From NCBI GenBank assembly GCA_963693285.1, contig OY848918.1, forward strand, positions 7,133,156-7,197,155: a DNA stretch of 64,000 nt, read 5' to 3'. A program made the position numbers and the translations under genes. Under the pieces are notes generated by a model, which was not told the origin of the DNA, ran no database searches, and worked only from the letters and a program-made list of their open reading frames with translations. Below are positions 33,985 through 45,500 of this stretch, one piece after another. This DNA comes from Xestospongia muta (lineage: Eukaryota; Porifera; Demospongiae; Haplosclerida; Petrosiidae). The first letter of the stretch is position 1; every line of letters starts with the position of its first letter.

Positions 33985-34335
33985 GCCCAAACGATCTTTC
34001 GTGACTCAATTCCCACGCAGGCTTCCACTTAGGCTCCAGGATTCCCTGCCATTGCTAGCTAGGACCCCCACCTGGCTTGGTAACCCTCGTCCGAAGACGA
34101 GGTAATCCTGGCTGGAACGTCGCCCTAACTTCAAACCAGCCGTACTGGGTTTCGAGCTTCGGGAAAATCATCGTCATTACTAAACCGGGACTACAATACA
34201 CCAAGCCTCATCTCGTTTAAAGGGAGACTACCAGCCGTATCCTAGTCCGCCTTTCGGATACTCCGAAGAGTATGCTGGTAACCATCTCAGAAGTCATGAT
34301 GCATTGCAGACGCTGGCCCACAACACACTGGCAAC
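33985..34335 (-). ncRNA. GC-rich structured element, copy B
   Basis: Near-identical to 4106-4460. Both C(UUCG)G hairpins on the minus strand are intact (34102-34085 and 34273-34258), as is the T-run at the minus-strand 3' end. Since the element travels inside a larger duplicated segment, conservation here is not independent evidence of function. Confidence 0.35.
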
Positions 34336-34865
34336 CAAGACTGTTTTGGTTTCCTTTTATATGTACTTACGATTTTGTCTTCATGCTCTTGTGGGGCACG
34401 ACAGTGTTGCGCTTATGAACTCATTAATGATTGCTATGAATATGATTACTGCTATCGTTGAACTAAAAAGACTTTAAAATTAATAATTAAAATTAAAGTT
34501 ATGTTTTAAGCAAACTAGAACAACACTACTAATTATATTTATTTTTATCATTGTTTAATTTTATAGGCACCACAACAAAAGAAACAATCATATAAACATT
34601 AAGTTAAAATTCTTTTAAGTCACACATAATTAATTGTGTATTTATATTAAATCATATGATATGCTATCACTTTCATAATGGTTCAAAAAGACACACTCTA
34701 TATATCAAAGCATCCATAACTTTTATGGATGCTTTGTGATCTTCAATATCTTGACCATGAATAATAAGTTTATGACACTATCACTGAATGTGTTAAGACA
34801 CTTGTACAAGCTGTGGTGATCTTATTTATTATAATAAAAATAATTATTTCTTGTTTATAAAAGGA

Positions 34866-35375
34866 CTATATTTCTATGAAAGTGTATTCCTCATGTTGTG
34901 TCATAAAAAGAAGATCAAAACATATGGAAAAGGCACCTAGAACAAATTTAGTAGGATCTCCAAAAATAGACTTCCCGTCATCTGAACGGATGAATAAAAG
35001 GATGAAGATAAATACACAGAATATATTAATGGATAGATAGACCAATAAGATAGACAAATAGTTACCATAGTTATAAGAGATAAGAAACATTTGTAAGATA
35101 CTCAATGTTCCACCAGTAAAATCCAATAGTACATTGCCTATGCTCCATCCAATAATACTTTTACACCGAAAGTTCATGTACACCTACACAAATAATGACA
35201 GTTTATTACTAGTTATTAATATTACATGTACCTGTGGTACATATTTGATCAATGTTACAGCAAGTTTGACATAGGAAACAAAATAAAGTCTAGACATTCC
35301 AATTTGTGTCCCACCGACACAAATAACGAGATTATCATAAACGACCACAAAATGGTTAAAGTGCTCTTCTCAAAT
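34866..35375 (-). pseudogene. CTNS: Cystinosin 3' exons, copy B (C terminus replaced)
   Basis: Exons 35375-35232, 35183-35066 and 34981-34866 carry the second PQ-loop region, [20 protein letters not shown] and [16 protein letters not shown]. After LFMTQH a deletion joins the exon to spacer sequence, so the protein would end EEYTFIEI and lack the tail with the dileucine signal. Position KFGLG reads KFVLG. Upstream exons are missing, so this is a fragment. Confidence 0.8.
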
Positions 35376-35847
35376 CTGGAAACTCTACTGTGATATTGAC
35401 AGGAGGGACATGGTCACTCACTCAACCAGGTCCTTATAATTAGAGTCATTTGATGTAATTATAACATCATTATTATAGGGGTATTTTTATCTGCAAACAA
35501 AATGGGAATATTGACGTCTGGGATCTCATGGATAGGTAATGAATAAATACATTTATTATTACATGTATTCAAACATTCTCTAGATCTCATGTACCATTGT
35601 TGGCCAAAAATATTTCTTCTCTCTCAATCACTTCTATTATCCCATGGTGTCTCTCTAGTAAGCTGTACTAACTCTATTTGTTAGCTCTTAATTGTTGGAG
35701 GTCGTCAATCAATGTTAGCAGTGGGTGACAGTGGTGGTACATTACATATATTAGAAGTGCCATGGAGTCTATGTCATCCCTCCAGCAATGAGGTAGAGAT
35801 ATAGTGTTTAAATTAGAGATTATTCTCTCTCTCTCTAGTCGTCCATT

Positions 35848-36078
35848 ATGGAGTCATTCTTTGAGAGAGAAGTCAAGCGATTAGAATTTGTTGCTGAAAG
35901 AAATTGTATGCGTAGTAAAGAGAAGAAATTACTGGATGAAGCTAAAGCAATATCTGCTACAGAGGTTATATTAGTCAATGAAGTATAATTATTATGTGGT
36001 AATTATAAGAGACACCTCACAGAGCAAAGATAGTGGTTTGGAAGAGAAAGCTAAATTAGTGAGTTAGGGTCTGAAAAT
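35848..36078 (+). pseudogene. 83-aa small gene, copy B, frameshifted and truncated
   Basis: The first exon is intact from ATG 35848 (MESFFEREVKRLEFVAERN). The second exon has lost one base (CCTCACAGAGC for CCTCAACAGAGC). The duplicated segment ends inside the second intron, so the last exon is absent. Confidence 0.75.
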
Positions 36079-36087
36079 ATAAGTATG

Positions 36088-36365
36088 CTTTACAATTGAA
36101 CGATACTATTACTTACTCAGTTACAGCTTCACAGACATGTCAATCAGAGTGCAAAGTACCCAGTAAACGACAAAGCTTTTTTCCCTTTGATTGAAGAGAA
36201 ATGCTGAGTCATCAAACAACAGTTTGCAATGTGCATCACGTGATCCCATCAATAATTTGACCACACCTTGTCCAATCTTAAATGTACATGTTACGTGCAC
36301 TCTGCAGTATAGATTTACACTGGGCACCGTAGCGAGGTTAAGCATTTTAGTGCATTCTATTTAGA
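36088..36365. other. Unassigned sequence between copy B and the Ig remnant
   Basis: About 280 bp, somewhat GC-richer, with a 74-codon minus-strand ORF (36345-36121) that I do not recognise and which has no paralogue in the window. It may be part of the insertion junction. Confidence 0.3.
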
Positions 36366-37078
36366 TAATATTAACAATTCATAACGTTACACTGGATATA
36401 ACTGGATTCTATTTTGTATTGGTTAATGATATCAGAACGGGAGAAACACCAAGTCCTATATGGTTTGTATCTCAAACCAGTAAGTTACTATTTAGCAGTG
36501 TGTCACTGGCCAAGAATATAATAGTCATGAATATAGTTAAATTTAAAATATTCACTCACATATACCTTATGTTATTACACTTCTTTTATCTTTCTCTTTA
36601 CTTTTTTCTTTCTCAGTTCGAATGGAGGTTATTTCATTTGCTGTTGTTCCTTATGTTGGTTGTCTTTTAGAAGGGTTTTTTTATCAATTGACTTGTCATA
36701 TACAAGGACTCCCTGATCCTATCATTACCTTCCAACACGATTACATTCGGTGACTTGTATTAACTGTTCTAGTACCAATAGTATTAAAGCTATTACTACC
36801 AGTATATTAGAGGTCAATGCATCATCACCTAATGTAGGTGGTACTTATAACTGTAGAGCTAATAATGATCCTAATATCTTTTGGAACTTGCCTCTACTGT
36901 TTTGCAGTAAGTGAATATATTTCTAATATCTATTTACATTACAAGATAGAATTATGGGTCATAGTATTGTGTGTTATATTTATGTGTCCTTTTAGCCATT
37001 CCTATTATAACCATTTCAAACTCAACAGTGACAGCAAGAGAGGGTTCTAATGTAATTCAATTGATTTGTAATGTTCAA
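36366..37078 (+). pseudogene. Late Ig exons of a series 3 receptor, broken
   Basis: The exon from 36366 matches exon 7 of gene D (IHNVTLDITGFYFVLVND). The exon from about 36620 matches exon 8 but has lost a base at ATTCGGTGACTTG (functional copies: ATTCCAGTGACTTG). The exon from about 36997 matches the first third of exon 9, then at 37079 jumps into series 2 3'-flank sequence. No transmembrane exon follows. Confidence 0.75.
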
Positions 37079-37659
37079 ACAAGTTTGGTTTGCCATTTTC
37101 ACTATTATTTCAATTTGAAAATATACTGTTAATAACCATTAATACTAAACAAATGAGATCACACAAAATGTTCCCAACTTCATAATAAATTGGCCTACTC
37201 CCATTTTGTTCAAGTTACATCCAATGCAACTAATATTACTGTGCTATTTTGATTTCTTCCATTATGATATTTTTCTCAACTATACTGTGAATGTTATTAT
37301 ATATTTGTTATTGTCATTAAGAAGTCTGTAAACGTGAGTAGATTGGGAGAACAGGTAAACAACATGAAATAGGAGTAGACTTAATAGAAGTTAACATTAC
37401 ATATAACATACTGTGTCATTATAGAATACAAGATAAGGCAAATCTTACATATATGTATGTTTATGTGTAGCTATATAATCAATACATTAGTTGAACTAAA
37501 TTAATGATTGTCAATTCCATGCAGTAATTAGTAATCAAAACATTAATAGTTGTAATATTCTGTTGGTATGTTCATGCAACCAAATTAGGAAAACTGTGGG
37601 TGTGTATTTTAGTCTTGTTATTCCTGAGTATTGCTGGTTCGCTAAGGCTTTTTTAAAAT
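37079..37659. other. Series 2 flank fused to gene D upstream region; no gene
   Basis: Positions 37087-37470 repeat the non-coding flank and dispersed block of series 2. Positions 37575-37659 are the upstream sequence shared by all series 3 signal-peptide exons (for example GGAAAACTGTGGGTGTGTAT). Confidence 0.45.
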
Positions 37660-38382
37660 ATGAAGGTCCAGTCACTGATGTTCCTTGTGATATTTTTCAG
37701 CACACCTTTTCTACTAAGTGAATGTGTTGGCAGTAAGTCATTTTTAATCCTAACTCATTCATATGCATCTAGATCTATAAATGACCTAGCTGTCTGGCCA
37801 TCTAATATGTTATATTAACAAGTTTGTACCTATAGAAGTAAATATGTTAAGTTAATATAGCATGTTTGTAGTACATCTATCTATTTTTAAAATTACTTAC
37901 AGACTTTGAATACTCTGTTACATTCACAGGTCAACAAACGACACTTCCCTCAGCTACTATTACACCATTCTCTTCTGTTATTGTTGTCTCTACTAACTAC
38001 AACTTAGTCCTATCATGTACTGGAGTAGGTACATTGAGTTGGTATCGTGGGAATAGGTTAGGAGAACCGGTACCTGCTATGACAACTCATCTGATAGAGA
38101 ATAATACTTTAGTACTCAATATGAGTAGCTTAGTTGAGGGTGTGGATGCTACTCATGAGGGGCTATCTTATTTCTGTCTTGCTAGTAATTCACTGGGTGT
38201 GGCACGTAGCAGGACTGTGTTAGTTCAGTATGCATGTGAGTAAATGGTTGGATAGACAAATGGTAAATGGACAGATGGATGGATGGATGGGTGGGATTAA
38301 TGAAACGATGAACATTGAATAGATATAGATATATAGGATGAATGGACAGATACATTAAGTAGTGTAGGTTAAATGTAATGTT

Positions 38383-38431
<49 letters not shown>

Positions 38432-41400
38432 TTCTCTTAGTTTTTAATGGATTCCAATATGATAATGATACCAATACAACTATTCCTGTTAAACTTGGTG
38501 AAGCTGTTGCTATATTTTGTAATGTTTCATCAGCTGCTCCCTCACCTAATATATCCTGGTATAAAAATAATTTCCTCATTGATACCAGTACTAATAAGTA
38601 CAACCTACTGGATAATGGACAACACCTAGTGATCTATAATCTTGATACAAGTGATATTACTAGCAGTGGTAATCCAGTCAAATATAAATGTGGAGTTACT
38701 AATGTTAGACTGTTTGAGACTGTAATTTCAAATAAGGAGTTCACTTTAAACTCTACCAGTAAGTAATAAATGACAATCACTTGTACCATGTATTTCTGTC
38801 ATGTTAGTAATAGAAATGAAAGTGTCAACAAAAATAATCTACCCAAGAGATTAAATTTCTTGTTATAGTTCATTTGCTATGTTGTTATTTAATTACAAGC
38901 CTCATTATCTCACTTGCTATATTAAAATATGAACTATCCTCACTAACATTAATACTGATCATGTATACCAATGTTGAAGAATTATATTGTTAATTGTTTT
39001 ACACAGATACATTTTCAAATGACTTCATGGCATATCGATCTCCCAAGAGCCAAACTGTCTCGTCATTTGAAACTAGTGTGACATTTTACTATATATATTG
39101 GAGCAGTGAGTGGAAGTGGAAATACTTTAACAATAGGTTCTGTTGGTGGTGGTATTAGCAATAATGATCTATCTTATACATTAAGTGGTAATTCCTTTAA
39201 TGCAAACAAAGATACAGATATTATCTTACGTCTGGGTCAAGGTGGACTAGCTAATGCAGCATCATCAATCACAGTACATTATACTATTAGTATTAGAGGT
39301 AAGTCATATACTACTAACTCTTAATATATACTAATATTGTTCTTTAATAGATCCACTAACTGTTCACCAAATACCATTGGATGTCCTCAATAACTCTGTC
39401 TTATTCCACAGATTTGTGGATGAGTCTATTAACTTTACTTGTATAGCTACAGGAACTAATGTCAGCTTACAATGGTATCATAATGGTCAACCACTTAACT
39501 TAGATACAAATACACTGTATCTAACTAACCTCAAACTTAATGAGACTGGTGTATACCAGTGTCTGTGGCAGGGTAGTACTGAGGATGACTTCAACTCAAC
39601 ATCATGGGCTCTAAATGTACAACAACCTAGTGAGTTAGTTAATAAGATAATAAAACAATATTTGTTCATACATCCATCTACTGTATGTATTCATCTGTCC
39701 ATCCATCTATGCATCCATCCATGCATTTATTTATCTGTTACAAATTCATAATCTGTTGATAAACTTAACATGGTGTTAAAATTTAGTATGTTATTTATGA
39801 TCTTGTGAGATAACTATATAGTTTACAGAGTATGTCAATATATTCAAGTATGTGATGTTGTTGTTGTTCTAAGCTTGCTTGTATATGACAATTGGTTAGC
39901 CATCTGTTTCTCATGGCTTCAATATTGTACACAAGGATTACTGTTTAGCTTCTTAATTGGATTTAAATGTTGAATTAGACTAGTTTATGGTTTTGATATT
40001 GAACGTAACTCAATCTTGATTGATATGTATATGGTATTGATAAACAAAAGATAATATGATATGACATGATGTTTTTTAAGTATATTCATATATACATACT
40101 TAACTCATTCATTAAATCATTATATCTTTAGTTCCTCCTAGAGCCTTCTCCTTTGTATCTAATGGTACTACATACTCTGGTAATCGTACCATTGTATCTC
40201 CTGGGACTAATGTTACTTTAATCTTAACTTTTCAGTCTGATTTTCTCCCTACTGTCAAATGGATGTTCACTAACCTCAATAATGTGACAATGGAATTAGA
40301 TTTAGAGAATAACAATCAATTTAACACATCTAATCTTGTTTTAATAAATATGACTAATAATATATATCAGGTAATGGACTAATGGATGAATGGATTGATG
40401 GAAGGAAGAATGTAAAATGGATTGCTGGAATTAATGGATGGATAGATGAATTAATCACAAACGTTGTTTGAATGGTCAAACACCCAAACTAACAAAGGAT
40501 TGTAACTATAGAGACTTAAAAGCTATAGTACTTACTAATTCTATATATATTACTATAACATTATTTGTGTAGTATTATGGAGTACTATAGACATTTATTT
40601 CATGATCTGTATTGAATGTTTACTTTATTTAGACTACATTAACAATTCATAATGTTACACTGGATATAACTGGATTCTATTTTGTATTGGTTAATGATAC
40701 TAGAACAGGAGAGACACCAAGTCCTATGTGGTTTGTGTCTCAAACCAGTAAGTTACTAATCAGCATTGTGTCACTGGCCAATAATGTACTAGGCATGAAT
40801 ATAATTAAATTTAAAATATGCACTCACACTTTATGTTATCGCACTTCTTTTATCTTTTTTTTTACTTCTATTTTTCTCAGTTCCTGTGGAGGTCATTTCA
40901 TTCACAATTGTTCCTTATGTTGGTTGTCTTTTAGAAGGGTTTGTTTATGAATTGACTTGTCATATACGAGGACTCCCTAATCGTATCGTTACCTTCCAAC
41001 ACGATAACATTCCAGTGACTTGTATTAACTGTTCTAGTACCAATAGTATTAACGCTATTACTACCAGTATATTAGAGGTCAATGCATCATCACCTAGTGT
41101 GGGTGGTATTTATAACTGTAGAGCTAATAATGATCCTAATATCTTTAGAAACTTGCTTCTAGTATTTTGCAGTAAGTGAATATATTTCTAATATCTATTT
41201 ACATCACAAGATAGAATTATGGGTCATAATATTGTGTGTTATATTTATGTGTCCTTTTAGCCATTCCTGTTATAACCATTTCAAACTCAACAGTGACAGC
41301 AAGAGAGGGTTCTAATGTAATTCAATTGATTTGTAATGTTCAAACGGTTCCCTCACCTCCAGCTGTATTTCACTGGTACAAAGATGGACTGCTGTTGTCT

Positions 41401-42086
41401 GACAATAATAAATATGATATCAATTTTGAAAATAGAGAACTAAAATTAATCATTATCAATATTGAGCAGTCAGATGAAGGAGTGTACATGTGCTTTGTAA
41501 ACAACACCTTTATACCAGCAACTGCAAGTGCATTGATTACGCTCAATATCACACGTAAGTCAATATTTGTCTAAAGTAATAATTGATTAGTCTATTACAA
41601 TTTCATTTACAATGTAATAACAAACAGACTCAATTAATTGCAATAATAACAATGTTTGATAAATATACAATTAACTACTAGTTTTGTATGTGCTAATTAC
41701 ATTATGTAGTGAATGATGTATCAAATATAGTTGAATATAAGCTAGTACACATGAGCTCATAAATTATTTTATTAGGTGCATTACCAACTGGTAGTTCTAC
41801 AACACAAAGTTCTCATTCTACAACAATCCTCATCATTTCATTGATTATAACCTTTGTACTCACTGTTATTATAACTAGTATCTTTACTATTGTCATTACT
41901 ATTATAATAACATATTGTATAATTAAGAAATATAACAGATCAGATGAAAACACAGGAGATTATTATAGAGAGATGCCGCTTCCAGACCAAATTAATCCAA
42001 TTTATGATGAAATGGAGGTACAAAGGGACCCTATAACAACAAGGAATCCTTCTTACCAGCCAACGATACTTAGAACTGAAGTTTAA
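37660..42086 (+). CDS. Series 3 gene D: multi-Ig single-pass receptor with tyrosine/PDZ-motif tail (exon 4 off frame)
   Basis: Ten exons: 37660-37732, 37930-38235, 38441-38758, 39007-39298, 39351-39629, 40132-40370, 40633-40747, 40881-41171, 41261-41554, 41776-42086. Exon 1 is a signal peptide (MKVQSLMFLVIFF). Exons 2, 3 and 5 are single Ig domains, exons 6+7 form one Ig-like domain split by a phase-0 intron, and exons 8 and 9 are further Ig domains (HWYKDG...EGVYMC). The last exon has a Thr/Ser stalk, a long Ile/Val/Thr membrane helix, KKYNRSDEN and a tail with YREM, NPIYDEM, NPSY and C-terminal RTEV. All exons are symmetrical except exon 4 (292 nt, one extra base), which shifts frame near TATATATATTGGAGC. 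The gene may be a pseudogene, or the base an error or allele. Confidence 0.75.
38386..38440. repeat. (CT)n tract forming the splice-acceptor region of gene D exon 3
   Basis: An uninterrupted CT run followed by TTTCTCTTAG serves as polypyrimidine tract for exon 3. The equivalent tract in the 56303 pseudogene (56767-56818) is longer and is followed by a duplicated GGAT-rich segment. Confidence 0.7.
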
Positions 42087-42593
42087 GTTTTGTTAGAAAA
42101 TTACTGTCTCAATGTACTTTGTATTTGTATTAAAAATAGTTGAATGTACATCACGTGTAATTTTAGTTGATTACAAATGATTTGTTTATTGTTTTCTTTT
42201 TTATATGAGAATACATTAATATTGATGCGTCCTTACATTTATAAAGTGAAACTATGCAATGTTTGGTTGTAAAGATCCAACATTAATATTGCTTGTGTCA
42301 ACATCAATAATAAATATTCATTGTTACAAAAAGTTATTATAAGAAAGTCAAGAGAGTTGTTATATTATTGTAATGTCGTTTTAATGTTGTATTTTAAGTC
42401 AAACTATTATATTCACGAAGTACTCATTGGTCATCAAATGGTGATGATTATTTGCAGGTAATCCATTCTTGAGGAAATAACCACAATGACGTCATTGGAA
42501 ATGGGACGTCCTATCCATATCTGAAGCGTTAATAAGTGACTCTTGTGTTGAAATTACAGTAGACGTCCTGGACTCGCGGAGGCTCATAATCAA
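42087..42593. other. Gene D/E intergenic region
   Basis: The first 340 bp match the region after gene F (60540-60900), so D and F share the same 3' flank. The remainder, with the CRE/CCAAT motif, is unique to the start of gene E. Confidence 0.5.
42487..42498 (+). promoter_or_regulatory. CRE plus CCAAT-box motif upstream of gene E
   Basis: The full palindrome TGACGTCA (42487-42494) overlaps ATTGG (reverse CCAAT box, 42494-42498) about 95 bp before the ATG of gene E. A second GACGTC half-site is at about 42505. CREB/ATF and NF-Y sites of this kind are common in animal promoters, so this is a plausible proximal promoter. It is absent from the upstream regions of genes D and F. Confidence 0.4.
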
Positions 42594-45500
42594 ATGGCAC
42601 CTCAATGGTTCCTTGTCCTACTGTATCTCCTAGTCCACTTGTTGTCGGTTTACTGTCCTGGATGCTTCGCTAGTGGCGGTATGTGCTGTATGTATCAAAC
42701 CATCTTTTTTAAGTGAATCGATCACAATGTGATTTCTATATAGCTGATATATAATAATTGACAGGATGATATCTAAATATTAAATATTTGTTTTTTTAAG
42801 TCATTCAGTCATGTCATATGTCATAGTAATGTTAAGAATATTGTCCAAAAAATCATAATAGAGAGCATTTGCTGTCTTCTGAACTGTTGTGTTTACATAG
42901 CATTTCCTTCTTATATTCCCACAGAGTTTACTCTTTTCATTTATAGAATTATAAAATAATATATGTTCTTTAAGAAATAGATTAATTCTAAAGCTTGAGA
43001 CAATTGCAACTCATTATTGTAGCAAAATATGTTATTAATTAATAATAAGTATGTGATTTATTCTGTACATACACAGTACCTATGGTCACTCCTCTCAATG
43101 GAACACATCAGACAGCAGTAACACCAGATCCATTCACTCTAACGTTTACTGTCAGCCCAAGTGTGACTCCTGGAAACATAACTTGGTTCTTTAAATCACT
43201 GGTGGATATCAGGATCATTAATGACAACGCCGATCCCTTCTTAGAATTCTCTGATGACAAACTCAGTCTTATCATTGATCCTGTTACCTCAGTTCGTCAA
43301 GGGATATTTATTCTGAATGCTACAAATGAAAATGGTACTGGAACTGGCTTGATAACTTTAGATGTAAAAAGTAAGTACTTTCAATTGTAAGATAAGGTAT
43401 TGTTCAAATGTGTACTCTGTTTCAACAGTCAAACTTTATTTACATATATTATCACATACCCTGAGGAAAATATACTGTAACTATAATGTACAAATTAGTA
43501 TAATATTTTTGTGTCCTTTAGCTTTACCTAAAATAATCAAATTTCCATCAAGTCCAGTTATAGCTACTACCAATGATCAAGTCAAGCTGGATTGTTTTGG
43601 TGATGGCTCTCCACTACAAAATGTCAGCTGGTTCTTTACAAATGCCAGCAACATCACTGTATTCTCCATTCATTATTTCACGGACAATGTGACTGATGTA
43701 GAAGTTTATGTAGAAGATTTTAACAAGACTGTGATTAAATCTCAATACTTAATCCATCCTCCTGATGCTAATCGAAGTACTCAGTTTTATGGACAGTTAA
43801 CTATACGAAATATCACTCCATTTCAGGCTGGAAATTATCAGTGCCGTCTTGCAAATATATATGATGTAGATTCAGATACTGTCCAAGTTAAAGTTCAATG
43901 TAAGTGATGTTATTAATACGTAATGTTAATACATGCATTATGAATAAAATATTATTACACTCTAACTTTTATAGTATTTCCAAATTTTATAAGAGACCCA
44001 GCTAAAACTACATGTATAGCAGGAGGCCAATGTAACTTGACCTGTCTGTCTATGGGAGTACCTGCTCCAAATGTGATATGGTTTCAAAATGCCTATAGAG
44101 TCACAGAGACTTCGTATATCAGCTTCAATTCCTTACTGACATATTCACAGACTCTATCCAGTCTCTTAATTAGTTTTGTGACCTTGAATCATTCTGGCAA
44201 CTACCATTGTTTAGCATCTAACTTTCTAAAGACCAATGAGAATGCTACATCTAATAACGCCACACTAGAAGTTCATTGTAAGTTAATGTGAAGATTTATA
44301 CTGGTATACTATTGAGCTAGTGTACTGCGTAAAGACTATTGATTAGGCCTTTTCATTTTTTTTATTTTTCAGACCCACCTTCAATCCAAACTCCAGTTGC
44401 TGATATGATAGTCAATGAAACATTTACAGCTATATTCAAATGTATTGTATCTGGCATCCCCAAACCCAACATTATTTGGTCTCGATTTAGGACTGAGTCT
44501 AAAATCACTGATCTTCAACATGATGGAAGCAAGTTTAACATATCAGAGTTAGAGGATAAAGGTCAACTTGGACTGGTTGTTGTAAATAGCACTATCGTGA
44601 TACTTAATGCAAATAAGAGTGATGAACTATATTATCGATGTACTGGAGTTAATGGTGTTACCAATCTTATTGATGCTAAAAGTAGTTCAACTGCTACTCT
44701 TAAAGTACAAGGTACTTTGTGTTTAAATGCCTGTTAATATAATAATTCAGCTATGTATTATTGTATTTAGTGCTATTAAAATAAGCTTTGAATTGCAGGC
44801 TTGGCTATGTATTTTTACAATTTGTGTTTTAATATTTCATTTGAATTTTCCCTTAGTCTACTATTACTTCTCTGTCTTCATCAATATAGTACCACCTACA
44901 GTGTTCAACAGTTTGTCAGAAGAAACCTACTCTAAAGGGGAGGAAGTGGTCATTTCCTTTAATATCTTGCAAGCCTCACCACCTGTTAAATTAGATGATA
45001 TTAACTGGTATTTTACAGGAGTTCAGACAGGTGCTCAGGAGATACCTCTCAATATTAGCTGTGCCGGTATTAACAGTACTTGTGAGGAGAGATATAAGCG
45101 TTATAATTTTTCCAGTGATCTTACAACTTTAACTATATCCAATACTCAAGTTGAAGACTATGGTCAATTTCAAATAAAAGCTGTTAATGCTGCTGGTGAC
45201 AACTCTGCTGTGTATAATCTGTTTGTACAAGGTCAGAATTTATGCTTAAACATAATTATTAAATGGTTTGGGCATTTGTTGTACACTGTAAAAATTAATA
45301 TGTTATTTTAATAACTAATTTGTAGTTTTCATGTGCAGAACATTGTGTAATTCAAAATCCATCTGAATTATTCACTTTAGTAGTATACCATACCAACAAA
45401 TAATAATTCACATGAATTCTAGATTCCATAATAATCCGTCCACGTAAGCTACAAATTGGTTGTTAAAATAACTGAATAATTTTTAGTGTACTTATTAGAT

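Larger units (their letters stand above)
33794..36087. repeat. Duplicated cystinosin/small-gene segment, copy B
   Basis: Order here: spacer and GC-rich element (33985-34335), cystinosin exons on minus (34866-35375), small gene on plus (35848 on). It starts where copy A is just past the small gene and ends in the second intron of that gene, so it is permuted relative to copies A and C. It is inserted in a broken series 3 Ig gene. A perfect 13-bp inverted repeat with a 3-nt loop (34707-34735) is unique to this copy. Confidence 0.75.
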
